DNA from: Alistipes putredinis DSM 17216 | GTDB lineage: Bacteria; Bacteroidota; Bacteroidia; Bacteroidales; Rikenellaceae | Direction: 5' to 3' | NCBI RefSeq assembly: GCF_000154465.1 | Contig: NZ_DS499577.1 | Location: forward strand, 742,013 to 806,012 | DNA length: 64,000 bases | Shown here: piece by piece, positions 35,324 through 42,644 of the stretch | Layout of the letters: the number at the start of each line of letters is the position of its first letter | Position numbering within the stretch: the first letter of the stretch is position 1 | The notes under the pieces: generated by a model | What the model saw: the letters and a program-made list of their open reading frames with translations, nothing else | Database searches by the model: none | Told to the model about the DNA's origin: nothing | Program-made: the position numbers and the translations under genes

Positions 35324-35809
35324 ATGAAAAAATATCTAATAGGCATCTTCTCCCTGTTGATTGTAGGGTGTGGGGCATATCTTTGGGCTAACTCCATATC
35401 GAAAAAAGAGCGGTTGGAATTGCTCAATGGAGAATACGAATTAGTCGATTGGCAGATTCGCCCGAAATCTGCTATTCATGCGGATTCTCTTACGGTGCAT
35501 GATGTTCCCCAGCGTGGCGAACGCTTAACCCTACAAACGAACGATAACGGAGATTTCCGCTTAACGGCTAAATCATCATTACCAGTCCTGCAACAGTTAG
35601 CTGATTTGGAATGGCAACTACACTATGTTCAACGCACGTGGTTTGCATGGCGGCATCGTGTCATGGGGCTATATCATGCGGGCGAACATTCGGCAGATGT
35701 TTACTGGCATCAGGCACTTATCAATCAAAAGGATGTAGGCATTGCTTTACAACTACCTGACCCGACGAATGAAAAGATCGGCTGGTTTCTGATTTTACAG
35801 AAAAAATAA
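35324..35809 (+). CDS. Cargo lipoprotein, 161 aa
   Basis: The lipobox LLIVGC places the lipidated Cys at about residue 16. The mature part contains several Trp (WQIRPKS, LEWQLHYVQRTWFAWRH), all TGG, and looks like a small beta-rich domain (LTLQTNDNGDFRLTAKS). It may face the periplasm or the surface. No known family. It is followed by a hairpin-forming repeat at 35814-35866 that recurs at 37489-37543. Confidence 0.65.
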   Translation: MKKYLIGIFSLLIVGCGAYLWANSISKKERLELLNGEYELVDWQIRPKSAIHADSLTVHDVPQRGERLTLQTNDNGDFRLTAKSSLPVLQQLADLEWQLHYVQRTWFAWRHRVMGLYHAGEHSADVYWHQALINQKDVGIALQLPDPTNEKIGWFLILQKK

Positions 35810-35813
35810 TTTA

Positions 35814-35866
35814 GGACCGACTTTGTCAGAGGGTCTTAATATAGACCTTTTGAAAAAGTTGGTCAG
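35814..35866 (+). repeat. Hairpin repeat after lipoprotein gene, copy 1
   Basis: ACCGACTTTG...GGTC pairs imperfectly with GACC...AAAGTTGGT. The same sequence in altered form follows the truncated lipoprotein start at 37434. It may be a terminator-like or cassette-end element. Confidence 0.55.
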
Positions 35867-35886
35867 ACTATCCACGCGATAATAAT

Positions 35887-36399
35887 ATGAAAAACTACTT
35901 AATACCTTTACTTACCCTACTGATTGTGTCGTGTGGAGATTCCCGACCAGAACCGACCTATGATGAAATGCTGAATGATGTCGTTCTGAATTTCAACGTG
36001 GGAACAGTAGGCGGCGATAGTGTGCTGAAAAACTTTGTAAAGAAAGCGCAGGCAGATTCAGTCGCTCGGCAATATTCCAATCCTACAATGAAAGAGGAAA
36101 TGATGTTCACTCTAATCTCTGATTATATAGATGCAGGACAAGTAGACAATGCACAGCACCTATACGATAATATGCTGAAATATGCAGAACAGGAATATGG
36201 AAAGGTCTGCCAAATGACAGCAATGACCTATAAGGAAAAAGCGCATTTATACGAACGTGTAGGAGATTTGGAGAATGCTATTCAGATGATGCAAAAGTCC
36301 GCAGAGGTGTTTAAGAAATTGCCCAAGAATGACATCAATTATTATACGGATGCAGAGGAGTTCATAAGGAGATGGGAAGAACAGAAGCAGATTAGGTGA
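35887..36399 (+). CDS. Cargo lipoprotein with helical repeats, 170 aa
   Basis: The signal peptide MKNYLIPLLTLLIVSCG has a lipobox with Cys at about 16. The mature part is helical and TPR-like (AGQVDNAQHLYDNMLKYAEQEYG; VGDLENAIQMMQKSAEVFKKL), suggesting a protein-binding surface. The signal region is related to those of the 35324 gene and the 37434 remnant, while the mature parts differ, as if a common export start has been joined to different domains. Confidence 0.65.
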   Translation: MKNYLIPLLTLLIVSCGDSRPEPTYDEMLNDVVLNFNVGTVGGDSVLKNFVKKAQADSVARQYSNPTMKEEMMFTLISDYIDAGQVDNAQHLYDNMLKYAEQEYGKVCQMTAMTYKEKAHLYERVGDLENAIQMMQKSAEVFKKLPKNDINYYTDAEEFIRRWEEQKQIR

Positions 36400-36438
36400 C
36401 ATAATTTCAAAGGGCTATATAAGAGAGAATTTTGCAAA

Positions 36439-37431
36439 ATGCGTCACCATCTATATACACACAACATGACCAATGAAATGCTATCTACTAAATATATGGG
36501 ATTGAGAAATTTTATACATCAGCTGTTTTCGAAAAAGGAAGAGGAAACATGTGCTTTGAAGGATACACAATGCATTGCAGATAAAAGTCAATACGCATTA
36601 CCTAACGATAATATAAATATACCTAATGAGCAGCAAGATTTAATATTATTTGTATGTAAATTAGGCGATGATGCCTTTCCCTCTACATTTCCACTAATCC
36701 TAAACAATATGGACAATCGCATTAAAGGGCTTATTGCGATTTTACCGTTAGAATTGGAAGGGACAGAATTGGTAAAACTCGCATTAGATGAAATAATGTA
36801 TGTTTCTTCTTCATTCGATTTTATCATAACAATCGACCCAGAGCAACTGCACCATAAGAACCCACAAGTCTCCTTGCAAATGATATTTAGGTATACTGAA
36901 GAGCTTGTTCTTAAATGTGCGGAGTGCTTGTTATGCTTGAACAAAATAACATCAATTGAATCTACGCTTAAAAGAAATTGGGGAGGCTCTGCTTATAGAA
37001 GGGCTTTCCCAAAATTAGATTTTGGGCAACTTTTGCAGTCTGGAATTTTGACGATAACTCAAACATCGAAAAAGTTTTGTTCAAATAAAGATGGATTACT
37101 TGTAGGTACTGGAATGACAGGAGGAGAAATAGTGGAGAAGATATATTTTCATCATAAAAGATATTACTCCGATTACACCCAAGAGCGTCTTCGGGTTTTG
37201 CGATTGGGGTTATTACATAAAGGGGGAACAAGTCCTTATTTGGATTTGCTCGGAATCGGAGGAAATGTCGGAGTAGGATTCGATCACCGACCTCAATTTT
37301 ATAAAAAAATCGTTACCACTAATAGTAAGACTATCCAAAAATGTCTGATTGAAATGTTAATTGGGACAAATCTGCCACTATCAACTTTAACAGAAGAAAT
37401 AATCCCATATATTGCTTATAATGGTCACTAA
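36439..37431 (+). CDS. FtsZ/tubulin-like protein (divergent)
   Basis: The 330-residue product resembles the second half of the FtsZ fold. LIAILPLELEGTELVKLALDEI (about 98-119), FDFIITIDPEQL (126-137), SLQMIFRYTEELVLKCAECL (145-164) and KLDFGQLLQSGILTITQ (192-208) align by eye with FtsZ segments such as VVTKPFxFEG, VDTLIVIPNDxL, AFxxADEVLxxGVQGI and DFADVxxVMxxxGLALMGIG. The GGGTGTG tubulin signature is not seen; KLGDDAFPS occupies that place. It may be a non-GTP-binding relative. ATG 36466 is an alternative start. It is AT-rich cargo. The similarity is from memory and needs a structure search. Confidence 0.45.
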   Translation: MRHHLYTHNMTNEMLSTKYMGLRNFIHQLFSKKEEETCALKDTQCIADKSQYALPNDNINIPNEQQDLILFVCKLGDDAFPSTFPLILNNMDNRIKGLIAILPLELEGTELVKLALDEIMYVSSSFDFIITIDPEQLHHKNPQVSLQMIFRYTEELVLKCAECLLCLNKITSIESTLKRNWGGSAYRRAFPKLDFGQLLQSGILTITQTSKKFCSNKDGLLVGTGMTGGEIVEKIYFHHKRYYSDYTQERLRVLRLGLLHKGGTSPYLDLLGIGGNVGVGFDHRPQFYKKIVTTNSKTIQKCLIEMLIGTNLPLSTLTEEIIPYIAYNGH

Positions 37432-37433
37432 TT

Positions 37434-37481
37434 ATGAAACCCTACTTACTCCCCATATTTGCCTTACTGATTGGTGGGTGA
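37434..37481 (+). pseudogene. Truncated lipoprotein start
   Basis: MKPYLLPIFALLIGG followed by TGA resembles the lipoprotein starts at 35324 and 35887. The TGA stands where the lipobox Cys codon (TGT/TGC) would be, so it is a point mutation or deletion scar and not Trp recoding. The hairpin repeat follows 8 bp later, as if the body of a lipoprotein gene had been deleted. Confidence 0.5.
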
Positions 37482-37488
37482 AGAAAAA

Positions 37489-37543
37489 GAACCGACTTTG
37501 ACAAGAGGGAGGGGGGCTTATCATAAACCCTTTGAAAAAGTTG
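37489..37543 (+). repeat. Hairpin repeat after lipoprotein remnant, copy 2
   Basis: ACCGACTTTG followed by CCCTTTGAAAAAGTTG matches the repeat at 35814-35866. The remaining 37544-37838 is AT-rich and holds no gene that I can support. Confidence 0.5.
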
Positions 37544-37838
37544 ATTCAATTTTATCAAACGATGAATGAGATAGAATTAAAAATAGATAGCAATTAGTTT
37601 GGAGTTAAATTGCGTCGTATCTTAAAGAATAGGGAAAGAGGGCCGAAAAAATGCGGTTTTCCTTTGCTTTCAGTAGACAAACACAAATTCTCGGCTTAAC
37701 GGTCGGGAATTTTTATTTGAAAACTATAAATTCACTATGCCAATGAATAACAAGAAAGAACGTGTTACAGAACTTATTTAGCCCATTAAACAATTCTTTA
37801 ATTAACAATCATTTACAAACCAGTAGATAGACGCAAAT

Positions 37839-37860
37839 GTTTAACCATCCGTTTAACCAA
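37839..37860. repeat. Candidate integrase arm sites, right end of E2
   Basis: GTTTAACCAT (37839-37848) and GTTTAACCAA (37851-37860) lie about 45 bp inside the right tRNA-like boundary and match the word at 27302-27311. Confidence 0.6.
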
Positions 37861-37902
37861 TGCGAAAAACGAGGTAAAACACATTCGAGAAAATCGTCGT
37901 AA

Positions 37903-38007
37903 AAGGAAATAGCTCAGTTGGTTACCCCTAAACGCGCAGCGTTTTGGGGGCTTGAGAGCGCAACCTTGCCAAGGTTGGGGTCGCGAGTTCGAGTCTCGTT
38001 TTCCGCT
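37903..38007 (+). pseudogene. tRNA-Gly-like right end (attR) with D-arm insertion
   Basis: The sequence matches tRNA-Gly(GCC) from GGAAA to the acceptor 3' strand. The first two acceptor bases are changed (AA for GC), and 32 nt are inserted between TTGGT and AGAGC. The insert forms a hairpin (CCCC.AAACGC / GCGTTT.GGGG). The anticodon and T arms are intact. The simplest reading is that the 5' part is the element's tRNA mimic and the 3' part the displaced host tRNA end, followed by the host's own terminator. A functional tRNA is unlikely. Confidence 0.7.
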
Positions 38008-38010
38008 CTG

Positions 38011-38050
38011 AAACGCAGAGGACAATCGAAAGGTTGTCCTCTGCGTTTTT
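38011..38050 (+). terminator. Displaced tRNA-Gly terminator
   Basis: AAACGCAGAGGACAA pairs with TTGTCCTCTGCGTTT plus a T run. It is probably the original terminator of the host tRNA-Gly before integration. Confidence 0.8.
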
Positions 38051-38336
38051 CAGTGTATTGAGGTCCGGATGAATGATCCTGTATCTCGTCTTTCGAGGGG
38101 CGGGAGTATCAATAAAAGTTTGCGAAATTACCTGTCGAAGCGCTGGTTCGAATTCTGTTTCCTTCTTCATGAAAAGATGGTTTATTATTCGGGAGAAGAG
38201 TTGATGCTCCTGCGTGATTCCAAATATATTATCAGACGGGATACGGATAAGTTCAGAGAATTTTTGAGGAAATGGAGAGTCCGTTGTTCCTGTTTGACAA
38301 GGCAATGGAAAGATTTTTGGCAATAAAAGAAAAACT

Positions 38337-38359
38337 CCTGCTTGTCACCGACAGGCAGG
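38337..38359 (-). terminator. Terminator of AraC-family gene
   Basis: CCTGC.TGTC pairs with GACA.GCAGG; on the minus strand it is followed by a T-rich run. The remaining 38051-38455 has no convincing gene. Confidence 0.6.
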
Positions 38360-38455
38360 ATATAATTGGATCCGGGGAAATATTTTGAGGGACCGAAGCC
38401 AAAAGCCTTTTATTTTCCGGCAGATAACGGCGTCTGTTTCACTCTCTTTCGGGAA

Positions 38456-39340
38456 TTATCGCTCTAAAACCGACTGTTGGCTCTGGCCGACCAGTTTCCC
38501 GTTTCGATATTCAGTCGGAGAAATCCCGACGTACTGTTTGAAATATTTGCCGAAGAAGGATTGGGTCGAAAAATTCAGTTCGGAAGCTATTTCCTTGATA
38601 CTTAAGTCCGAGGAACGGAGCATCTGTTTGGCGTCGGCAATGACCATGCGAATGATCCACTGCAGGGCCGAAATGCCCGATTTCTCTTTGATGATTGCCG
38701 AAAAATAGCGGGGTGTCAGATATTGTTCCTGGGCGTAGTAGGTTACCTCCCGTTCCATGCGGTGATTCTGGTAAAGAGAGATTATGAAGTTCTGGAACAC
38801 ATGGTCTTTCCGGTCCTTGTGCTGGGGCTGTTGGGGTTGGCGTGCGAAATAGATGCTCAGAATTTCATAATAGAGTACTTCGCCCATTGCCGTTACCAAC
38901 TCGTGATTGATGATCTTTTGTTGCGTATTTGTCACCGAGGTGTTTATTGCCGCAATCCGCTTCCGCAATGCGTCGATCAATTGGTCAATGTGTACGTATT
39001 GTTCTTTCGTCAGAGACAGGCAGGGGTTTTCGTAGATGAAAAAATTCCAGGTCGGATGGAATGTCTTTTTCGCATTGGTCAGGACGTAATCTATATCGAC
39101 TGTGAGTACGACGCCCTTCAGATCCTTGCTCCTATGTTTTATCTGAATGGACATAAGAAGAGGAGAGATGTATATGTCTCCCTGGCGGATGTGATATGTC
39201 TTGTCTTCCTGAATGATGTCGAGTTCCCCGCCTTGGCAGAGGAAAAGGCTGCATTTATCCGTTCGGGAGAAGGTATAACCTTCTTCCTGCATGGTGGATG
39301 TGAGAGGTGGAACAGTAGAAAATTCTACTGGAGTCGTCAT
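38456..39340 (-). CDS. AraC-family transcriptional regulator
   Basis: The protein has 294 residues from the ATG at 39340 (MTTPVEFSTV). The N-terminal half is a cupin-like sensor (LFLCQGGELDIIQEDKTYHIRQGDIYISP). The C-terminal AraC/XylS DNA-binding domain has two helix-turn-helix units (LTPRYFSAIIKEKSG; SIKEIASELNFSTQSFFGKYFKQYVGISPTEYR). The open frame extends upstream to 39601, but that part is AT-rich and shows no protein-like character. It lies beside the E2 right end and upstream of no obvious target gene. The ligand is unknown. It is a native core gene by composition. Confidence 0.9.
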   Translation of the reverse strand: MTTPVEFSTVPPLTSTMQEEGYTFSRTDKCSLFLCQGGELDIIQEDKTYHIRQGDIYISPLLMSIQIKHRSKDLKGVVLTVDIDYVLTNAKKTFHPTWNFFIYENPCLSLTKEQYVHIDQLIDALRKRIAAINTSVTNTQQKIINHELVTAMGEVLYYEILSIYFARQPQQPQHKDRKDHVFQNFIISLYQNHRMEREVTYYAQEQYLTPRYFSAIIKEKSGISALQWIIRMVIADAKQMLRSSDLSIKEIASELNFSTQSFFGKYFKQYVGISPTEYRNGKLVGQSQQSVLER

Positions 39341-39589
39341 AGAATACGGTTTTTTGTAATTTGGTCGCAAAATAGGAAAAAAGGATATAAAGCACAAATA
39401 ATATACAATATTCCGTTTGATAATCGTACAAATAGGATAATGAATAAACAGAATTAACCTGCCGGATTTCCCTTGCGAAGGCAATACCGTTGCCGGGATT
39501 TCATGATTGGAAATCGGAACTGTTTCGTCGGATGTTTGTACCGATGGTTTTTCGTTTTCCCTACTCGTTGTCGGGTGGGGAGAAAGGAT

Positions 39590-39627
39590 GACCGGACGCA
39601 ACTTTCGTAGAGAAACTGCGTCCGGTC
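39590..39627 (-). terminator. Hairpin after lysis cassette
   Basis: GACCGGACGCA pairs with TGCGTCCGGTC around a 16-nt loop, 14 bp past the last cassette gene on the minus strand. There is no long T run. It lies in the 301-nt gap 39341-39641. Confidence 0.55.
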
Positions 39628-39641
39628 GTCGGAAGGAGATG

Positions 39642-40304
39642 TTACGGGAGGAGGTTTTTCAGAAAGCGACGGATGGCCGCCCATACTCCTGTTTTGCGGA
39701 ACACTACGGTCAGGAGTATTCCGAGTGCGATGCCGGTAAAGAGCGTGCGAAACAGATTGCCGGAAGATTTTTTTCGGGTCGTCGAGGCGTGTGTTTCACG
39801 CAGGAGGGTCGTATCGCGGGCGAAGGAGGAAAGGTTTCGCAGACCGGTATGGCTTGCGAGGCTGTCCGATTGCCGCTGCCGCCGGAAAGTCTGGTTTGTC
39901 AGCAGCCATGTACGCCGTTCCGCTCGGTCGCTTATACCGGTGACGATGAGCGAATCGTCCTGTTTTTCGGCTCGGATCGCGGCCCGTCCGCTGCGGGCGG
40001 TGTAGGCCGCACCCGGGGGAAGATGGTCGAGGTCTTTAAGCGGGATCGCCAGCCGGGTCCGGTCCGTCGGCAGGGATTCGGTCGCAATCAGCAGGGTTCG
40101 TGATGTCGAGTCGGACTCCTGTTGCTGTTGCCGTAGTTGTCGTACGAGGCTGTCGCGTTGCGATTTTTCGACGCTTCGTTCCGAATGTATTCGGGTCTGT
40201 ATGTCCGAGGTCTGCGTCGTGGTGCGGGTCGTCGCACATCCGGCTGCCGTCAGGAGCAGCAGCGGCAGCAGCACGGGCCGTTTTTTTCGTCGGGGAGGTT
40301 TCAT
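39642..40304 (-). CDS. Lipoprotein with C-terminal membrane segment (u-spanin-like)
   Basis: The 220-residue product has a basic lipoprotein signal peptide with lipobox LTAAGC (Cys23), a coiled-coil-like polar stretch (SVEKSQRDSLVRQLRQQQQE) and a hydrophobic segment near the C-terminus (TLFTGIALGILLTVVF, about 186-202). Outer-membrane lipid anchor plus C-terminal inner-membrane helix is the architecture of unimolecular spanins of phages, which fuse the two membranes during lysis. Its 5' part overlaps the previous gene by 269 nt in another frame. It is third gene of a minus-strand amidase cassette. The role is inferred from architecture and position only. Confidence 0.6.
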   Translation of the reverse strand: MKPPRRKKRPVLLPLLLLTAAGCATTRTTTQTSDIQTRIHSERSVEKSQRDSLVRQLRQQQQESDSTSRTLLIATESLPTDRTRLAIPLKDLDHLPPGAAYTARSGRAAIRAEKQDDSLIVTGISDRAERRTWLLTNQTFRRQRQSDSLASHTGLRNLSSFARDTTLLRETHASTTRKKSSGNLFRTLFTGIALGILLTVVFRKTGVWAAIRRFLKNLLP

Positions 40305-40608
40305 CGGTTTTTTTCTGGGTTTTGCGGTTGAAGTTTTTGCGGAGCCCTTCGACTTCGCGGGTCAGTTTGTCGATTTTGCGGAGCAGTTCCTGTTGGGCGA
40401 CCAGCCAGTCGGCTTTTTCCCGGCGCAGGGTGACGTTCTCCTGCAGTACGTCGTTGTACTTTTCGCACAACAGGTCGATCGAGCGCTGCATGTCGGCCAG
40501 CATGTCGTTGCGGCGCTTGCGGCGGCTGACCAGCCAGGTGACGGTTCCGGCCAGAAAGCCGCTCGGCAGGGCATAGGTCAGCAGGTCGGTGATAAGTGTC
40601 GGGTTCAT
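40036..40608 (-). CDS. Membrane-anchored coiled-coil protein of lysis cassette
   Basis: This protein has 190 residues. The N-terminal membrane segment (LPSGFLAGTVTWLVS, about 14-28) is followed by a basic patch and a coiled coil (DLLCEKYNDVLQENVTLRREK... to about 92). The last 85 residues are low-complexity and overlap the start of the next gene in another frame, so the natural C-terminus is less certain. It resembles the small protein found next to amidases in Bacteroidota prophages, either holin-like or i-spanin-like. It lies 24 bp after the amidase stop. Confidence 0.6.
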   Translation of the reverse strand: MNPTLITDLLTYALPSGFLAGTVTWLVSRRKRRNDMLADMQRSIDLLCEKYNDVLQENVTLRREKADWLVAQQELLRKIDKLTREVEGLRKNFNRKTQKKTDETSPTKKTARAAAAAAPDGSRMCDDPHHDADLGHTDPNTFGTKRRKIATRQPRTTTTATATGVRLDITNPADCDRIPADGPDPAGDPA

Positions 40609-40632
40609 TTCGGTAGTTCGTGTCGAAGGAGG

Positions 40633-41094
40633 TTAGAGAATGCCGGTTTCCCGAAGCCATGCCTGCACGTCGAACGATGGGCAGGCTTTGGCTGCCAGTT
40701 CGTTATGCCCTACGACGGCTGCGCCGGGAAATCGGGCGACGAAATCCCGGACGTAGTGTTCGAGGGCGCTCTTTTGCTGCGGAGTGCGGGTATCGCAGGG
40801 GGTCGTGCCGTCGGCGGCGACTCCTCCGGCGTATGCGATGTGGCGGCTGGTGGCGTTGTAGCCGCAGGCGCCGTTGGTGATCTCCCAGGGATCGACCGTG
40901 CGGTCTTCGTTGTTGGGAACGAGCCGTTCGACGCTGCCGTCCAGGTGGATGAGGTCGGTATAACCCACCTGACGCCAGCCTCGGCCGCCCTGGGAAACGG
41001 GGGCTGTGTGCCACCTGCGGATATCGGCGGCACTCACTTCGCGGCCGGGCGGCGTGGCCGTGCAGTGGATGACGAGTCTTTCGAGTTTTGCCAT
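40633..41094 (-). CDS. N-acetylmuramoyl-L-alanine amidase (T7 lysozyme-like)
   Basis: This amidase cleaves the bond between MurNAc and the peptide stem. It has 153 residues from the ATG at 41094, the size of phage-type amidases. Zinc ligands expected for the family are visible: His in LVIHCTATP, His in VVGHNELA, and Cys in KACPSFDVQAWL. The catalytic Tyr is in the GYTDLIHLDG region. There is no signal peptide, so export would need a holin or lysis, consistent with a lysis cassette with the two following genes. The open frame upstream to 41607 is antisense to the MBL-fold gene and not coding. Confidence 0.9.
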   Translation of the reverse strand: MAKLERLVIHCTATPPGREVSAADIRRWHTAPVSQGGRGWRQVGYTDLIHLDGSVERLVPNNEDRTVDPWEITNGACGYNATSRHIAYAGGVAADGTTPCDTRTPQQKSALEHYVRDFVARFPGAAVVGHNELAAKACPSFDVQAWLRETGIL

Positions 41095-41283
41095 AATAAA
41101 AAAGTGTGAAAGGGGTTGGAATCGGGGCGATGACCGGATTCGGACGGGAGTGGATAAGGTTCCGCCCGAGGAGACGGGAGAAGGTAGCCCGTTTCGGATT
41201 GGGTCGGCGAAGCGCAGGACTTCGGGGCGGGGTGACGGTTTCCGCTTTTTTCGGAAAAGCGGGGAGAGGCCGATGGGTGTTTG

Positions 41284-41315
41284 CAAAGATAACGGGAGAC
41301 GCCCCGGAATACAAA
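41284..41315 (-). promoter_or_regulatory. Promoter for lysis cassette
   Basis: Minus-strand TTTG (41312-41315) and TATCTTTG (41284-41291) are 20 bp apart, a full consensus match. The leader to the amidase ATG would be about 180 nt, long enough to hold control elements; none is recognised. Confidence 0.6.
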
Positions 41316-41397
41316 TCGGAGGGACATCCTGCGGCTTTTCGGCGGCATGATGTCGGTTTATTCCGTTGCGATGCGGCGGATTTCCGGTTTTTCGGAT

Positions 41398-41405
41398 TAT
41401 CTTTG
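41398..41405 (+). promoter_or_regulatory. -7 box TATCTTTG for MBL-fold gene
   Basis: TATCTTTG lies 57 nt before the ATG at 41462. The 367-nt divergent region 41095-41461 contains only the two promoters. Confidence 0.5.
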
Positions 41406-41461
41406 AAACGGTTCGACGGCTCGGGATATGAAATTTCCGAAATGCACGTTTGTTGTTCGAT

Positions 41462-42586
41462 ATGAAACGTAAAATAATTCGCACTATGATCGTTTTCCTT
41501 GCAGTCGCGGCTCTGTTGGTCGCGGCGATCGCTCTTTTTATGAATCGACCCGAATTCGGACGTGCTCCGCGCGGGGAGCGGCTGGAACGGATCTGGCGTT
41601 CGCCCAATTACCGCGACGGCGCTTTCCGCAACCGGCATGCGACGCCGCAGCTCACATCGGGAAAGGGCTGGTGGGCTACGATGTACGACTTCCTTTTCGA
41701 GCGTAAGGAGCGCAATCGTCCCGATCATGCGCTGCCTGCAGTGAAGACCGACCTGAAAGCGCTCGATCCGAAAGAGAACCTGCTGGTCTGGTTCGGCCAC
41801 TCCTCCTACCTGATTCAGGCAGACGGGCTGCGTATTCTGGTCGATCCCGTTTTCGAAACGGCTTCGCCCTTGCCGTTTTTCAACAGACCTTTCGAGGGGA
41901 CCGATCTCTATAAACCCGAGGATATGCCTGGGATCGACCTGCTGGTCATCACACACGACCATTGGGACCATCTCGACTACGGCACGGTAACGAAGCTGCG
42001 CGACCGCACGGGCCGTGTCGTCTGCCCGCTGGGTGTGGGCGAGTATTTCGAATATTGGGGTTTCGATCCGCAGCGGATCACGGAGCTCGATTGGGGCGAA
42101 CAAGCTGCGCTCGGCGGCGGCTTTACGGTATATTGCCGTCCCGCGAGGCACTTTTCCGGACGTACGTTTCGGGCGAACCGGACGCTGTGGGCTTCGTTCG
42201 TCGTCGAAACTCCGTCGCAGCGGATTTTCCTCGGCGGCGACGGCGGGTACGATACCCATTTCGCCGACGTCGCACGCGAGTTTCCGAATCTGGATGTCGC
42301 CGTGCTCGAAGACGGCCAGTACAGCGAGGATTGGCGCTATATCCACATGCTTCCGGCCGATCTGAAGCGGGCCGTAGAGGACCTCGGCGCCCGGCGGGTT
42401 TTTCCGGTGCACAATTCCAAATACGCTCTGGCGCGGCATCCCTGGGACGAGCCGCTGAACAATGCGGCTGCACTCGCGGCGGAGAATCCCGAGGCGGGGA
42501 TCGTGCTGCCGCGAATCGGCGAGCCGGTACGTTTGGACCGGTCCGACACGCTGCCGGGCAGGTGGTGGACAGCTCCCGAAAATTGA
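41462..42586 (+). CDS. MBL-fold hydrolase (NAPE-PLD/UlaG-like)
   Basis: The protein is 374 residues with an N-terminal membrane anchor (about 8-26). Metallo-beta-lactamase signatures are present: WFGHSSYLIQADGLRILVDPVF, THDHWDHLDYGTV (HxHxDH-like, here HDHWDH), a downstream His in RPARHFSGRT, and GGDGGYDTHF. N-acylphosphatidylethanolamine phospholipase D-like members share WFGHSS and the PARHFSGR segment, so a lipid phosphodiesterase is possible. ATG 41462 is preferred to a TTG 12 nt upstream. It is followed by a strong terminator. Confidence 0.88.
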   Translation: MKRKIIRTMIVFLAVAALLVAAIALFMNRPEFGRAPRGERLERIWRSPNYRDGAFRNRHATPQLTSGKGWWATMYDFLFERKERNRPDHALPAVKTDLKALDPKENLLVWFGHSSYLIQADGLRILVDPVFETASPLPFFNRPFEGTDLYKPEDMPGIDLLVITHDHWDHLDYGTVTKLRDRTGRVVCPLGVGEYFEYWGFDPQRITELDWGEQAALGGGFTVYCRPARHFSGRTFRANRTLWASFVVETPSQRIFLGGDGGYDTHFADVAREFPNLDVAVLEDGQYSEDWRYIHMLPADLKRAVEDLGARRVFPVHNSKYALARHPWDEPLNNAAALAAENPEAGIVLPRIGEPVRLDRSDTLPGRWWTAPEN

Positions 42587-42588
42587 AA

Positions 42589-42621
42589 GAGAGCGAAGAT
42601 CAGCCTTCGCTCTCTTTTTTT
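42589..42621 (+). terminator. Terminator after MBL-fold gene
   Basis: GAGAGCGAAG pairs with CTTCGCTCTC, followed by seven T. Confidence 0.85.
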
Positions 42622-42644
42622 ATCTTTCTCCGGTATTCCCGGCG

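Larger units (their letters stand above)
27113..38007 (+). mobile_element. Integrative element E2 at tRNA-Gly (about 10.9 kb)
   Basis: The element is bounded by intact tRNA-Gly(GCC) at 27113-27185 and a second, altered tRNA-Gly copy at 37903-38007. The shared core is CAACCTTGCCAAGGTTG. Integrase lies next to the intact tRNA, and GTTTAACCAT-type repeats are at both ends. The first half repeats the E1 module; the second half is lower-GC cargo (DUF6908-like gene, four hypothetical genes, exported and lipoproteins, an FtsZ-like protein, a structured non-coding region). There is no relaxase, conjugation or capsid gene. The likely model is crossover in the tRNA anticodon/T-arm region, with the element supplying the 3' half at the left end. 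Confidence 0.85.

Noticed and set aside
37479..37481. TGA of the short lipoprotein start as a recoded codon
   Set aside because: It stands at the lipobox Cys position and the frame ends soon after; a deletion or point mutation is simpler.
27113..38007. Suppressor tRNA with UCA anticodon inside E2
   Set aside because: I scanned the gene-free stretches for a cloverleaf with a CTTCAAA-type anticodon loop. One CTTCAAA at about 33643 has no pairing stem around it. No suppressor tRNA is supported in the window.
38069..38326. Possible 85-aa gene just outside E2
   Set aside because: No ribosome-binding or promoter signal, no family resemblance; likely chance frame.
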